Positions 1-9,749 of a DNA stretch of 64,000 nt are shown here, piece by piece. Numbering within the stretch: position 1 is the first letter of the stretch; every line of letters starts with the position of its first letter. Where the stretch lies: contig NZ_BMDZ01000022.1 of the NCBI RefSeq assembly GCF_014636235.1, positions 1 through 64,000 of the forward strand, given 5' to 3'. Made by a program: the position numbers and the translations under genes. Source of the DNA: Tistrella bauzanensis. Its GTDB lineage: Bacteria; Pseudomonadota; Alphaproteobacteria; Tistrellales; Tistrellaceae. The notes below the pieces were generated by a model that did no database searches, was not told where the DNA came from, and was given only the letters and a program-made list of their open reading frames with translations.

Positions 1-194
1 CCCTCCCAAGCCAAAAAGGTCGACAACGAGAGATTCAGACTTTTTCCGCCCTGTCACGCACAGTTTCACCCGATTGCCCTGGCCAAGGCCCCGCTCGACA
101 TTGCCGCTCCAATCTGCGAATCTCCACGTGTCAGCATAGAGCGCATATGTTGCGTTCGTCGCCCGTAAGTACCTTGGCTGGTGCTTCACGGGAT

Positions 195-227
195 CTTGAG
201 GCCGGGCAAGTCCCGGCCTCAAGTTTT
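195..227 (+). terminator. Rho-independent terminator of an upstream plus-strand gene
   Basis: A 12-bp perfect stem (195-206 paired with 212-223, left arm CTTGAGGCCGGG) closes a 5-base loop and is followed directly by TTTT on the plus strand. It has no T-run on the minus side, so it probably ends a transcript that enters from left of the window rather than nrdJ. Confidence 0.8.
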
Positions 228-354
228 ATGACTTCAATTTTATCCAAAATTCCATGCCGTTACAATGGTGTGGGGAGCATTTTAGCGAAATATCTGTAAA
301 ATAAAATTTGAATCAGCCTCGCCAAAAATCCTCCAGCCGTCAGTCGAATGAAGA

Positions 355-376
355 GAAGGGGATGAGTATCCCCTTC
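355..376 (-). terminator. Possible weak terminator hairpin after nrdJ
   Basis: A 9-bp stem (355-363 with 368-376, core AAGGGGAT/ATCCCCTT) and a 4-base loop lie 20 bases beyond the nrdJ stop. No clear T-run follows on the minus strand, so this could be a processing or weak termination hairpin. Confidence 0.35.
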
Positions 377-395
377 CCCTTCTTCGGGCAACCGA

Positions 396-3300
396 TCACG
401 AGCAGCCGCTGGTCGAGCCGCAGGTGACGCATTTCAGGCAGGTGCCGTTGCGCACCAGGGTCATGTTGCCGCATTCGCCGCAGGGGTCGCCCTCGAAGCC
501 CTTCATGCGGGCGACGCGGATGGCCTCCATCTGCTCGTCGTAAGGATTGGCCTCGGCCGTCCGGGGCTGGCCCAGGGTGGTCGGGGAGTTGTCCTCATAG
601 GCATGGTGGTGCGGTTCGGCATAGGCGGTGGCGGTGTTGCCACCGGCGCCGCCGCGCAGCACATACAGATTGCTGCGCACGAAGCCGGCGCTGGCGAGGC
701 CCATGGCGGCGGCGACCGCCGGGGTGGGGCCGGTCTTTTCCAGGCCGCCATCCTCGCGGCTGCCTTCACGCACCCCGCGCCCGACACTGTCGGGCAGCAG
801 ATCCGCCGGCTGCACCGGCTGGACATGGGCCAGATCGGTGCGTCCCAGATACGAGATCGCCAGTTCGCGGAAGACATAGTCGAGGATCGACGTCGCCATC
901 TTGATCGCGTCATTGCCCTCGACGATGCCCGAGGGCTCGAAGCGGCTGAACACATAGGCGTCGACATATTCCTCAAGCGGCACGCCGTATTGCAGGCCGA
1001 TCGAGATGGCGATGGCGAAGGCGTTCATCAGGCTGCGGAAGGCGGCGCCTTCCTTGTGCATGTCGATGAAGATCTCGCCGATCTTGCCATCTTCATACTC
1101 GCCGGTGCGCAGATACAGCTTGTGGCCACCGACCACCGCCTTCTGGGTATAGCCCTTGCGGCGATGGGGCAGGCGACGACGTTCGCTCAGATACTGGGTC
1201 ACGATCCGCTCGGCGACCACCCGGGCCTGTTCGGCCGCGGGCTTGGCCACCAGCTCGGCCACGGCTTCCTCGACATCCGACACGTCGTCATCGCCCAGGA
1301 TCATGGCGTTCAGTGGCTGGGACAGCTTCGAGCCATCGCGATACAGCGCGTTGGCCTTCAGCGCCAGACGCCACGACAGCATATAGGCCGCCTTGCATTC
1401 CTCGACCGTGGCGCCGTTCGGCATGTTGATGGTTTTGGAGATGGCGCCCGAGATGAAGGGCTGGGCCGCCGCCATCATCCGGATATGGGCTTCGGCCGAC
1501 AGATAACGGGTGCCGGTGCGGCCGCAGGGGTTGGCGCAGTCGAACACCGGCAGATGCTCGTCATCCAGGCCCGGCGCGCCTTCCAGCGTCATCGCGCCAC
1601 ACACCCAGATATTGGCGGCGTCGATCTCGTCCTTGGAGAAGCCCAGCCCCTGGAGCATGTCGAAGCTGGGATCGTCGAGCTGCGCATCGGTGAAGCCCAG
1701 CCCGTCGCGGCAGAACTCGGCGCCCAGCGTCCACTTGTTGAAGGCGAATTTCAGCTCGAAGGCCTGCCCCAGCGACTTCTCAAGCCGCGCGATCGCCTCG
1801 TCGTCGAAGCCACGGGTCTTCAGTGCCGCATGACCGATGGTGGGCGAGCCCTTCAGCGTGCCGCGACCGACCGCATAATCGACGATCTGGCGGATATCGG
1901 CCGGGCCATAGCCAAGCTTGGTCAGCGCCTCGGTGACGGTGCGGTTGATGATCTTGAAATAGCCGCCGCCGGCCAGCTTCTTGAACTTCACCAGCGCGAA
2001 ATCGGGCTCGATGCCGGTGGTGTCGCAATCCATCACCAGGCCGATGGTGCCGGTGGGGGCGATCACGGTCGACTGCGCGTTGCGGAAACCATGGGCCTCG
2101 CCCAGTTCCAGCGCGGCATCCCAGGCGCGGCGGGCGGCATCGCCCAGGCGCGGATCAGGGATATTGGCATGGTCGAGTGCCACCGGTGTGGTCGACAGGC
2201 CCTCATAGCCATCGGCGAGGCCATGGGCCGCGCGGCGATGATTGCGGATCACCCGCAGCATCGCATCCCGGTTGGGGGCGAATTTCGGGAAGGTGCCAAG
2301 CTCAGACGCCATCTCGGCCGAGGTGGCATAGGACACGCCGGTCATGATCGCGGTCAGGGCGCCCGACAGCGCCCGGCCTTCATGGCTGTCATAGCCGAGC
2401 CCCGAGGCCATCAGCAGGCCGCCCAGATTGGCATAGCCGAGGCCAAGGGTGCGGAAATCGTAAGAAAGCTGCGCGATCGTGGCCGAGGGGTACTGCGCCA
2501 TCAGCACCGAGATTTCGAGCGTGATGGTCCACAGCCGGACCGCGTGCTCGTAAGCCTCGATGTCGAACATGCCGTCGGCGGTGCGGAAGGTCATCAGGTT
2601 CAGCGACGCCAGATTACAGGCGGTGTCGTCGAGGAACATGTATTCCGAGCACGGATTGGATGCGTTGATCCGGCCATGGGCGGGGCAGGTGTGCCAGTCA
2701 TTGATCGTGGTGTCGAACTGGATGCCGGGATCGGCGCTCGCCCAGGCGGCGTTGCCGATCTGCTCCCACAGCTCGCGCGCCTTGATCCGCTTGACCACGA
2801 CGCCATCGGTGCGCCGGGTCAGTTCCCAGTTGCCGTCGGCCAGCACGGCATTCAGGAAGGCATCGGTGACGCGCACCGAATTGTTCGAATTCTGGCCCGA
2901 CACGGTCAGATAGGCTTCCGAATCCCAGTCGGTGTTGAACACCGGCACATGGATCTCGGTATAGCCCTGACGGGCGAACTGGATGACCCGCTGGATGTAG
3001 TTTTCCGGGATCAGCGCCGCGCGGGCCGCCTTCACCGCCGTGCGCAGCGGGGTGTTGCGGCGCGGGTCGAACCGGTCGTCCTCGGCCACCGTCAGGTCGG
3101 AGGCGGCCCGGATCACCGCGTTCATGTGCTTGTTGGCGAGCTTCGAGCCGGTGACCAGTGCCGCCACCTTCTGCTCTTCGATCACCTTCCAGTTGATATA
3201 GGCCTCGATATCGGGATGATCGACATCGACCACCACCATCTTGGCGGCGCGGCGCGTGGTGCCGCCCGACTTGATGGCGCCGGCGGCGCGGTCGCCGATC

Positions 3301-4076
3301 TTCAGGAAGCTCATCAGCCCCGACGAGCGGCCACCGCCCGACAGCGGCTCACCCTCGCCACGCACCGACGAGAAATTGGTGCCGGTGCCCGAGCCATACT
3401 TGAACAGCCGTGCCTCACGCACCCACAGGTCCATGATCCCGCCTTCGTTCACCAGGTCATCTGACACCGACTGGATGAAGCAGGCATGGGGCTGGGGATG
3501 CTCATAAGCCGTCGCCGACCGGGTCAGTTCACCCGTCTGGAAATCGACGTAATAATGGCCCTGCGCCGGCCCGTCGACACCATAGGCCCAATGCAGGCCG
3601 GTGTTGAACCACTGCGGCGAATTGGGGGCGGCCATCTGGTCGGCCAGCATCCGGCACATTTCATCGCGATAGGCGGCGGCATCGGCTTCGGTGTCGAAAT
3701 AGCCGCCCTTCCAGCCCCAATAGGCCCAGGTGCCGGCCATGCGGTCGAAGACCTGGGCGGCGGTCAGCTCGCTGCCATAGCGCTTGTCTTCGGGCAGCTT
3801 GGCCAGTGCCTCGTCGTCGGGCTCGGACCGCCACAGGAAATCGGGTACACCGTCCTCAGGCACGCGCCGGGTGATGGCGGGAATGCCGCGCTTGCGGAAG
3901 TACTTCTGCGCGATGATGTCGCTGGCGACCTGCGACCACGAGGCCGGAACCTCGATGTTTTCGAGCTTGAAGACGACCGAGCCGTCGGGATTGCGGATCT
4001 CGCTGGTTGCGGTCCGCATCTCGATCCCCGCATAGGGGGACTTGCCTTCGACGGTGAACTTGCGGGCGATCCGCAT
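396..4076 (-). CDS. nrdJ: Vitamin B12-dependent (class II) ribonucleoside-diphosphate reductase
   Basis: Reduces ribonucleotides to deoxyribonucleotides using adenosylcobalamin to form the thiyl radical. The 1226-residue protein is the long form common in alphaproteobacteria. The central part has the NPCSE active-site loop followed by the conserved CNLASLNL segment, and a GTG-containing radical-generating barrel. The C-terminus ends in a Cys-rich tail with CGEC, CLKC and a final CxxxxxC pair: a zinc-ribbon plus redox-active cysteines that re-reduce the active site. The ATG at 4076 has GGAGG nine bases upstream, which fixes the start. The gene stands alone. I did not find a convincing cobalamin riboswitch upstream, although B12 control would be expected for some bacteria. 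Two perfect DnaA boxes lie further upstream, in the shared intergenic region. Confidence 0.97.
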   Translation of the reverse strand: MRIARKFTVEGKSPYAGIEMRTATSEIRNPDGSVVFKLENIEVPASWSQVASDIIAQKYFRKRGIPAITRRVPEDGVPDFLWRSEPDDEALAKLPEDKRYGSELTAAQVFDRMAGTWAYWGWKGGYFDTEADAAAYRDEMCRMLADQMAAPNSPQWFNTGLHWAYGVDGPAQGHYYVDFQTGELTRSATAYEHPQPHACFIQSVSDDLVNEGGIMDLWVREARLFKYGSGTGTNFSSVRGEGEPLSGGGRSSGLMSFLKIGDRAAGAIKSGGTTRRAAKMVVVDVDHPDIEAYINWKVIEEQKVAALVTGSKLANKHMNAVIRAASDLTVAEDDRFDPRRNTPLRTAVKAARAALIPENYIQRVIQFARQGYTEIHVPVFNTDWDSEAYLTVSGQNSNNSVRVTDAFLNAVLADGNWELTRRTDGVVVKRIKARELWEQIGNAAWASADPGIQFDTTINDWHTCPAHGRINASNPCSEYMFLDDTACNLASLNLMTFRTADGMFDIEAYEHAVRLWTITLEISVLMAQYPSATIAQLSYDFRTLGLGYANLGGLLMASGLGYDSHEGRALSGALTAIMTGVSYATSAEMASELGTFPKFAPNRDAMLRVIRNHRRAAHGLADGYEGLSTTPVALDHANIPDPRLGDAARRAWDAALELGEAHGFRNAQSTVIAPTGTIGLVMDCDTTGIEPDFALVKFKKLAGGGYFKIINRTVTEALTKLGYGPADIRQIVDYAVGRGTLKGSPTIGHAALKTRGFDDEAIARLEKSLGQAFELKFAFNKWTLGAEFCRDGLGFTDAQLDDPSFDMLQGLGFSKDEIDAANIWVCGAMTLEGAPGLDDEHLPVFDCANPCGRTGTRYLSAEAHIRMMAAAQPFISGAISKTINMPNGATVEECKAAYMLSWRLALKANALYRDGSKLSQPLNAMILGDDDVSDVEEAVAELVAKPAAEQARVVAERIVTQYLSERRRLPHRRKGYTQKAVVGGHKLYLRTGEYEDGKIGEIFIDMHKEGAAFRSLMNAFAIAISIGLQYGVPLEEYVDAYVFSRFEPSGIVEGNDAIKMATSILDYVFRELAISYLGRTDLAHVQPVQPADLLPDSVGRGVREGSREDGGLEKTGPTPAVAAAMGLASAGFVRSNLYVLRGGAGGNTATAYAEPHHHAYEDNSPTTLGQPRTAEANPYDEQMEAIRVARMKGFEGDPCGECGNMTLVRNGTCLKCVTCGSTSGCS

Positions 4077-4290
4077 CGTATCCTGCCTCCATCATGCACA
4101 CGGGCCACCAAAGGCAACCGGTTGCGAGGAAAAATCTCATGAGCGGCCACGGGTCATGCACCCGGCACGGAAACACCCCGAAGCCTGGCGCGCGATGCAT
4201 GGCTCTTGCATCGGGCATGCCCGGGCGGCGGGGTGCGGGGGACGGGTGACGCAGTGGTCGGTTAAAGTTTGTGATCAGGGTGCTGCCAGC

Positions 4291-4340
4291 ACATCCGGTG
4301 CAACACGTTCATATCCGGCGCAATGGCCATATCCGATGCA
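4291..4340 (+). repeat. Three spaced direct repeats, consensus AYATCCGRYGCAAY
   Basis: Near-identical 12-14-base units begin at 4291, 4311 and 4329, that is, at 20- and 18-base intervals or about two helical turns. Such spacing is typical of binding sites for a protein that docks on one face of DNA. The third unit differs by one base in the core. They lie about 215-265 bases upstream of the nrdJ start. The binding factor is unknown. Confidence 0.5.
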
Positions 4341-4539
4341 ACGAGCCAGTCTCTGGCGCAAAAGCCCCGGCAAAGCTTGGCGGCATATGCCGCATGCCTC
4401 TTTGCCACCGGCTTGTCATCCTGGGTGTCTGAGCCGGATCGTAAGCCCGGCCTCCATCGGTCGCAAGCGTTTTCGTCACAGCCGGGGATCAATATCTAGG
4501 GGTATTTTGCCTCAGTTTTATCTATATGGTGTGGTTGCA

Positions 4540-4661
4540 TGTGGATAATCTCCGGGCGCTTCCGTCAGGCATCCGTGGCACCCAAATGCCCGGAGGGCCT
4601 GCGTTTCCGGCTGATCGGGCCGAATTGACCGCTGGCTTATCCACAGGCGGTATGGGGATAA
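4540..4661. promoter_or_regulatory. DnaA-box cluster upstream of nrdJ
   Basis: TGTGGATAA at 4540-4548 is the exact reverse complement of TTATCCACA at 4637-4645, the consensus high-affinity DnaA box. A third site, TGGGGATAA at 4653-4661, has one mismatch. An A+T-richer patch lies just left of the first box. DnaA boxes control nrdAB in E. coli, so control of the neighbouring ribonucleotide reductase gene is one reading. Three boxes are too few to call a replication origin. Confidence 0.5.
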
Positions 4662-4832
4662 GAATCTGCCGATCATTGCGGAAAGCGTCGTGTGTGACGG
4701 CCCGGCACCCCATATGATAGGGCAGCACCCGACATGATGGGCCGGGCCGGGCGGCTCGTCGTCCGCCAAGGCTTGCGCCCGCCGGCCCCAGCCCCTATCT
4801 TGGCCGCGGCCAGCCATCCGGACAGTGGACCC

Positions 4833-5180
4833 ATGACCAATTTCGCTACGCGTCTCTTTACCATGCGCTACGGCACCGCCGTCGGCGAGGACGAGTTCGG
4901 GAACCGGTACTTCCGGCACAAGAACAAGCCGTCCAAGCGCTGGGTGACCTATGCCAAGGCGGTCGACCCGACCAGCGTGCCGCCCGAATGGCACCGCTGG
5001 CTGCATGGCACGACCGACAAGACCCCCTCGGAAGCGCCTCTGCCGCGCCAGAGCTGGGAAAAGCCGTTCGAGCCGAACCACACCGGCAGCGCCGACGCCT
5101 ATCTGCCCCAGGGCCATCTGCTGGCCACGGGTGAACGGCCGAAGGCCACCGGCGATTACGAGCCCTGGACCCCGTCCTGA
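4833..5180 (+). CDS. NADH:ubiquinone oxidoreductase 17.2-kDa (NDUFA12-like) subunit
   Basis: A 115-residue homologue of the mitochondrial complex I accessory subunit NDUFA12/B17.2, a family restricted among bacteria mainly to alphaproteobacteria. The core reads YFRHKNKPSKRWV, then VPPEWHRWLHG, both hallmarks of the family, and the C-terminus is Pro-rich. The ATG at 4833 places the conserved N-terminus correctly; longer in-frame extensions to 4734 lack family similarity. In many alphaproteobacteria this gene sits beside mlaD and a DUF2155 gene, as here, apart from the main nuo operon. Confidence 0.9.
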   Translation: MTNFATRLFTMRYGTAVGEDEFGNRYFRHKNKPSKRWVTYAKAVDPTSVPPEWHRWLHGTTDKTPSEAPLPRQSWEKPFEPNHTGSADAYLPQGHLLATGERPKATGDYEPWTPS

Positions 5181-5232
5181 ACCGCCCGTCCTGAACCGAC
5201 AGCCCGGCCACCCGGCCAGAAGGATCAAGAGC

Positions 5233-5766
5233 TTGCAGCGCAGTGTCGTTGAAACCCTGCTCGGCGCGGCCGTGATTGCGATCGCGGTCGGCTTCGCCGT
5301 TCAGGCCTATACCGGCGCCGGACGGGGCGGCAGCGGCGGCGGCTATGCCATTACCGCCGCCTTCGACAGCGTCGATGGCATCGTCGCCGGTTCTGAAGTC
5401 CGCATCGGCGGCATCAAGGTCGGGAGCGTGACCGATCAGCGTCTCAACCCTGAGACCTATCGCGCCGAACTGACCCTGGCGATCAACCCCCAGATCAAGC
5501 TGCCGGCCGACAGCTCGGCCGAGATCGCAAGCTCCGGCCTGCTCGGCGACAAATATGTCTCGGTGGTGCCGGGTGGTGACGACCGCATGCTCAACCCGGG
5601 TCAGGCGATCACCTATACCCAGTCGTCGATCAGCCTGGAATCGCTGATCGGGCGGTATATGTTCTCGTCCGGTGGCAATGAGGCCGAGGGTGAGGGTGAG
5701 AAGGCTGGCGGCGCCGATGCCGGCGGTGCCGCCCCGGCCACCAAGCGCGACCCCTTCGCCGAATGA
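5233..5766 (+). CDS. mlaD: Outer-membrane lipid asymmetry protein MlaD (MCE domain)
   Basis: Periplasmic substrate-binding component of the Mla phospholipid transport system, anchored in the inner membrane. The 177-residue protein has an N-terminal membrane helix (about residues 8-28) and one MCE domain starting around residue 38, with the typical run DSVDGIVAGSEVRIGGIKVG. A Gly/Ala/Glu-rich low-complexity tail follows. I chose the TTG at 5233 because AAGG lies about ten bases upstream and the helix follows at once; there is no closer ATG. The transporter genes mlaE and mlaF are not in this window. The stop overlaps the start of the next gene (ATGA). Confidence 0.9.
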   Translation: MQRSVVETLLGAAVIAIAVGFAVQAYTGAGRGGSGGGYAITAAFDSVDGIVAGSEVRIGGIKVGSVTDQRLNPETYRAELTLAINPQIKLPADSSAEIASSGLLGDKYVSVVPGGDDRMLNPGQAITYTQSSISLESLIGRYMFSSGGNEAEGEGEKAGGADAGGAAPATKRDPFAE

Positions 5767-6215
5767 GCCCGCGCCGCGCCATCGCCGCTCTGGCGGCCGT
5801 TGTCTCGCTGGCACTGGCGGCGGCGCCATCGGCGTCACCCGCGCTGGCGCAGCAGTCGGGCATCCCGGCGATCCCCGGCAAGGTCGCCGTGTTCAATGGC
5901 TTGAACAAGGTCACCGCCCGGATCAGCCGGATCGTGGCCCCGGTCGACCAGCCGGTGGAATTCGGCTCGCTGGTCATCACCGTGCGCTATTGCGAAAGCG
6001 CCCCCCCGGAAGAGGCGCCCGAGGCCCGGGTCTTCGTCGAGGTCGATCAGACCACGGCCACGGCTCCGACCGAGCGGGTGTTCGATGGCTGGATGTTTGC
6101 GTCCTCGCCCGGCATCAACGCGCTCGATCATGCGATTTACGACATCTGGCCGGTGAGCTGTTCAGACCAGCCGCCGAAATCCGAGGCGGAAGAGGCCACC
6201 GCGGCCAAAGGCTGA
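5763..6215 (+). CDS. DUF2155 domain-containing exported protein
   Basis: A 150-residue protein with a signal peptide (hydrophobic residues 8-28, likely cleavage after ALA near residue 29). The mature part matches DUF2155, with the conserved segments GLNKVTARI and VFDGWMFASSPG and two Cys residues (YCES and VSCSD) that could form a disulfide. Function is unknown. It overlaps mlaD by four bases (ATGA), so the two are almost certainly cotranscribed and translationally coupled. The tail is a short acidic/Ala-rich stretch. Confidence 0.85.
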   Translation: MSPRRAIAALAAVVSLALAAAPSASPALAQQSGIPAIPGKVAVFNGLNKVTARISRIVAPVDQPVEFGSLVITVRYCESAPPEEAPEARVFVEVDQTTATAPTERVFDGWMFASSPGINALDHAIYDIWPVSCSDQPPKSEAEEATAAKG

Positions 6216-6230
6216 CCACACCGCCCGCTT

Positions 6231-6950
6231 TCAGATCTCCACCACGATGGCGTCGGCATCGTCATAAGGGCTGCGGGGGCGTCGTACCGGCAGGGCGACC
6301 GGGCCGTCGATGGCCGTCAGCACCTGATCGGGCGTGCCCGCCGCCAGGCTGAAGGGCAGGGGCGTGAAACTGGCCCGGATGCCAAGCGCCGCGCGCAGCC
6401 GGTCCTGATACAGCCCGCGGGGAATTTCCACCGCGCCGAAACGCATCAGATGCTCGGTCACGAACTGGGTGTCGAGCAGGCGATAGCCGCCGCGCTTCAG
6501 CCGGGCCACTAGATAGGCCAACGCGATCTTGCTGGCATCGGTGCGGCGGCTGAACATGCTCTCACCGAAAAACGCGCCGCCCAGCGACACGCCATACAGC
6601 CCGCCGACCAGATCGTCGCCCTCCCAGGCCTCGATGCTGTGGGCATAACCCAGCGCGTGCAAGGTGGTATAAAGCTCCAGAATCTCGCCATTGATCCAGG
6701 TCCGTGCCCGCCCGGGGCCGGGTGCGGCACAGCCCAGCATCACGCCTTCGAAATCACGGTCGATGGTCATGGTGAAAGGCTGGCGGCGGATGGTCTTGCG
6801 CAGCTTGCGCGGCAGATGAAAGCCATCCAGGGGCAGAACGCCGCGATGTTCGGGGTCGATCCAGTACAGGTCCGGCGACTCGCCCGACTCGGCCATGGGG
6901 AAGATGCCGCAGACATAGGCGCGCAGCAGCAGATCGGGCGTGAGGTGCAT
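6231..6950 (-). CDS. aat: Leucyl/phenylalanyl-tRNA-protein transferase
   Basis: Transfers Leu or Phe from aminoacyl-tRNA to N-terminal Arg or Lys of proteins, marking them for ClpS/ClpAP degradation (bacterial N-end rule). The 239-residue protein begins [20 protein letters not shown], the conserved N-terminus, so I start at 6950 rather than at longer upstream options. Family segments [29 protein letters not shown] and [11 protein letters not shown] are all intact. It converges on the DUF2155 gene with a 15-base gap and stands apart from ycjF behind it. Confidence 0.95.
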   Translation of the reverse strand: MHLTPDLLLRAYVCGIFPMAESGESPDLYWIDPEHRGVLPLDGFHLPRKLRKTIRRQPFTMTIDRDFEGVMLGCAAPGPGRARTWINGEILELYTTLHALGYAHSIEAWEGDDLVGGLYGVSLGGAFFGESMFSRRTDASKIALAYLVARLKRGGYRLLDTQFVTEHLMRFGAVEIPRGLYQDRLRAALGIRASFTPLPFSLAAGTPDQVLTAIDGPVALPVRRPRSPYDDADAIVVEI

Positions 6951-7079
6951 GATGGCAAGCTGTCTCCCTGACCGCAGGACCGAACCCGCCTTTCTGTCAT
7001 GAATGTGGGCGCAGGCCGCGCCTTTAACAACCATGACCGCCGCAACCGGGTTCCGGCGCCGGGCGTGAAGGATGGCCGC

Positions 7080-8168
7080 CTATCCGGCCCGCTGGCCCGA
7101 CAGCATGCGCATCATATCACGCCTGAGATCGGCGGTCCGTGGCCGTGCCACGGCCTGGAAGGGCAGCGGGCGGCAGGCCTCGATGGCACCCAGGCCGATA
7201 CGTGCCGCCACCAGACCGTTGACCACGCCCTGGCCCAGCCGGGCCGAAACCGCCGCGGCGATCCCGCCACCCAGGGCATCGACCGCCATGTCCTGGCCGG
7301 CCTCGCCGACACCGGCCATGGCCGCGGCGCCCAGGCTGCGGCGCACGATCCTGAGGCTGGCGATCCGTCCCGGTCGCACGCCGTAAAGTGCCGCGACCTC
7401 GCGGACCAGCCGGGCATTGCGCCACAGCACCACGGCGGCATCCAGCAGGGCCGCGGGGCTGGCGGCCGTGGCAAGGGCGGTGTCGCGCGCCGCCAGCAGC
7501 ACCAGCCGCCGGGCCTCGGCATCGATCGGGGCCAGCAGCAGACGCTCGGTCAGGGCCAGCGCTTCCTGCGCGTCATGAGCATCGGTCAACTGGCTGGAGA
7601 ACGCGGCCTGGGCCACGGTCAGCCCCGGCCGGTCGGCATAGAGCGCGGATATCCGGGCGGCCAGGGCGGTCGCATCGGCCGCCGCCGCCGGATCATCGGC
7701 GGCGGCGGCAAGGCGGGCCGCCTCGTGGCGCAGGCCGTCGACCTTCGACAACCGGCGCAATGCGCTGATCTCCAAGGCACCGAGCGTACCGAGCCCGGCA
7801 AGTGCCGCCCCGCCGAGCCCTGCCACGGCCCAGCCCAGCCAGTCGGCCTCGATGAAGGCCCGGTTGATCAGATCCCAGGTCTCGAACCCGACCACCGTCA
7901 CCACCAGACCGGCGATCCCGCCCAGCAGCAGGCGCCGGCCGGTCCGGCGCAGCGGACCGGCGGTGCCCGCCGCCGGCATCAGCCCGCGCCCTGCCACCAC
8001 CGCCGGCAGATCGTTGCTGCTGTCCTCGGCAAGACGGGCGGTGCGGGCGGCATCATCGGGCAGTTCCATGGGGCCGCTGGTGGCAGCATTGCGATCGTAT
8101 GTGGCCGCCTGCGCCGGCTTCACGTCGACAATGCGCGGTTCATCGAAGATGCGCGGGCGATCGCTCAT
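7080..8168 (-). CDS. ycjF: YcjF-family membrane protein (DUF697/TIGR01620)
   Basis: A 362-residue inner-membrane protein of the YcjF family. Two adjacent hydrophobic segments lie around residues 80-135, preceded by a soluble N-terminus containing the family signature near its start (RIFDEPRIV). The second half is the DUF697 helical domain with several Gly/Ala-rich amphipathic helices. Its start overlaps the stop of ycjX by four bases. The ycjX-ycjF pair is conserved across proteobacteria and often linked to heat-shock or phage-shock genes. The molecular role is unsettled. Confidence 0.85.
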   Translation of the reverse strand: MSDRPRIFDEPRIVDVKPAQAATYDRNAATSGPMELPDDAARTARLAEDSSNDLPAVVAGRGLMPAAGTAGPLRRTGRRLLLGGIAGLVVTVVGFETWDLINRAFIEADWLGWAVAGLGGAALAGLGTLGALEISALRRLSKVDGLRHEAARLAAAADDPAAAADATALAARISALYADRPGLTVAQAAFSSQLTDAHDAQEALALTERLLLAPIDAEARRLVLLAARDTALATAASPAALLDAAVVLWRNARLVREVAALYGVRPGRIASLRIVRRSLGAAAMAGVGEAGQDMAVDALGGGIAAAVSARLGQGVVNGLVAARIGLGAIEACRPLPFQAVARPRTADLRRDMMRMLSGQRAG

Positions 8169-9616
8169 GCCAGACGGTCTCCGATCAGATGGTCCAGGGC
8201 CTGATCCAGCCGGATATGCGCCAGGCCGTGGCCGTCGCGCACCAGACCGGCCGGCGGCACGAAGGGGGGATAGTCGAAACCTCGGCCGGCGGCGCGGGCG
8301 ATCGCCTCGGCCGGATCGGCCGGCAGATCGCCCGGATAGACCACCGATGCCTGCGCGCGCCCGGCAAGCCAGCCGCGCACACAGGCAAGGTTGCGGCCGT
8401 CATGATCGGCAAACACGCTTTCCGCCGCCTTGACAGCCGCGATCGCAAGGGTGCGGGCCTCGGCGCCGTCGAAGCGGATTGCGCGGGCGGCATCGGCGAC
8501 CATCGCCTGCATCAGGCCGTCGAGCCGGGCATGCTGGCTGGCCGGCACCTGATCGGCCTTGGTGGCGGCGAACAGCACCCGGTCGATCCGCACACCCGAC
8601 AACAGCCGGCCGATCATGCCGCTGCCACGACCATAGCGGAAGGCGCCGAGCGATTCGGTCAGCGCCAGTTTCAGATCGTCGATCGCCTCCGGCCCGGCAC
8701 TCAGTGCGCCGGGCAGATCGACCAGCACCACCTGCCGGTCCAGCCGGGCGAAATGGTCGCGAAAGAACCGGCCGACGATGCGCCGGCGATATTGATCGAA
8801 GCGTTCTTCCGCCACCGCATACAGGCTGCCCGACGGCGCGCGGCCGGCCGGCTCCGGCAGGGGCGAGAAGGCGAGCACCGGCGCGCCCTCCAGATCGCCG
8901 GGCACCAGGAAGCGGCCGGGGCCCAGCCGCGAGACCGCAAGCCCGGCCTCGCGGCATGCGATCAGATGCGTGCTCCAGGCGCGGCCAAGTTCGGCCAGCA
9001 CCACATCATCGGCGGGGGCCGCGGGGTCGAGGGTTGAGAGCCGGTCGAGGAAAGGTCGCGCCAGCTCGGCACGCGGGCCGCGCCGCGACAGCGACAGGGC
9101 CTCGGCGGACCAGTCGGCGAAGCCGCGCTCGATCAACGCCAGATCCAGCAGCCATTCGCCAGGGTAATCGATGATGTCGAGGGTGAGGTCGCGTACCGGC
9201 CGGATGCGGCGATCCACCAGTCCGGCGGGCTTCCAGCGCAGGCCGATGCGCAATTGCGACAGGGTGCGGGTGGATGCGGGCCAGCCCGGCGCGTCGCCAT
9301 CGCTGCCGGCGATGCGGGCCAGATGGGTTTCATAGGCGAAGCGGGGAATTTCGGGGTCGCCGGGCCGCCGTAGTTCCGCCCCGATCAGCCGGCCATCGGC
9401 GCGGGCCTGAAGAAAGGGCAGGCGGTCGGGGAACAGCAGCGCGCGGGCGATGGCGGTGGTGAACACGGTCTTGCCCGACCGCGCAAGGCCGGTGACACCA
9501 AGCCTGAGCGGCCGGTCGAGCAGCGACGCCGCCTCATCCGCCAGCATGTCGGGCGAGAAGCGGCGGGCGAGGCGGCGTGCCGTTGAACCCAGGCGGTCGA
9601 AGGACGATGCGGACAA
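8165..9616 (-). CDS. ycjX: YcjX-family P-loop GTPase-like protein (DUF463)
   Basis: A 483-residue cytosolic protein with a P-loop at residues 43-50 (GLARSGKT), an Asp-rich Walker B region around DIIDYPGEWLLDL, and a later VDLPGALS segment, all typical of the YcjX family of predicted GTPases. The start is TTG at 9616; the N-terminus SASSFDRLGSTARRLARR fits the family, though the Shine-Dalgarno signal is weak. It is translationally coupled to ycjF. No stress genes are beside it here. Confidence 0.85.
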   Translation of the reverse strand: MSASSFDRLGSTARRLARRFSPDMLADEAASLLDRPLRLGVTGLARSGKTVFTTAIARALLFPDRLPFLQARADGRLIGAELRRPGDPEIPRFAYETHLARIAGSDGDAPGWPASTRTLSQLRIGLRWKPAGLVDRRIRPVRDLTLDIIDYPGEWLLDLALIERGFADWSAEALSLSRRGPRAELARPFLDRLSTLDPAAPADDVVLAELGRAWSTHLIACREAGLAVSRLGPGRFLVPGDLEGAPVLAFSPLPEPAGRAPSGSLYAVAEERFDQYRRRIVGRFFRDHFARLDRQVVLVDLPGALSAGPEAIDDLKLALTESLGAFRYGRGSGMIGRLLSGVRIDRVLFAATKADQVPASQHARLDGLMQAMVADAARAIRFDGAEARTLAIAAVKAAESVFADHDGRNLACVRGWLAGRAQASVVYPGDLPADPAEAIARAAGRGFDYPPFVPPAGLVRDGHGLAHIRLDQALDHLIGDRLA

Positions 9617-9749
9617 GCGGTGGGGTTCCGGTTTCTGTGGGCGCCGAACAGGCTGAGACTGCCCTTCAGATCGGAAGCCCGCGGGTGGGGTTCAACCGGA
9701 TGCGACGAATCATCGCCGTGTCATCGGTTGACGAACGCGCACGCATTGC

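Larger units (their letters stand above)
1..395. other. Left-edge region without a recognisable gene
   Basis: About 395 bases at the window edge, clearly richer in A+T from about 220 to 350 than the rest of the window. All three plus-strand frames stay open for the first 130 bases or more, so the tail of a gene entering from the left cannot be excluded. None of the translations resembles a known family. The only clear element is a plus-strand terminator at 195-227. A second, weaker hairpin sits just past the nrdJ stop. Confidence 0.5.
4077..4832. other. Divergent intergenic region between nrdJ and the NDUFA12 gene
   Basis: 756 bases without a supportable gene; the open frames here look random. 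It holds three spaced near-repeats (4291-4340), a 12-bp palindrome CGGCATATGCCG (4381-4392), an A+T-richer patch (about 4490-4535), and two perfect plus one near-perfect DnaA boxes (4540-4661). The stretch 4517-4532 resembles a degenerate NrdR box (10 of 16 positions) but has no partner box at the expected spacing. Confidence 0.6.

Noticed and set aside
1..300. Tail of a protein gene entering from the left
   Set aside because: All three frames are open for at least 130 bases, so openness is uninformative, and none resembles a known protein.
603..3464. A very long plus-strand open frame (953 codons) opposite nrdJ
   Set aside because: It is an antisense shadow of the conserved nrdJ gene; its translation is rich in His, Gln, Gly and Ala and has no family resemblance.
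4077..4260. Cobalamin riboswitch upstream of nrdJ
   Set aside because: I looked for the B12 box and the conserved GCCACTG-like and P6 elements on the minus strand and did not find a convincing set.
4517..4532. NrdR box
   Set aside because: Only about 10 of 16 positions match and there is no second box at the usual spacing.
4490..4665. Chromosomal replication origin
   Set aside because: Only three DnaA boxes and a modest A+T patch; no dnaA, parAB, gidA or hemE nearby.
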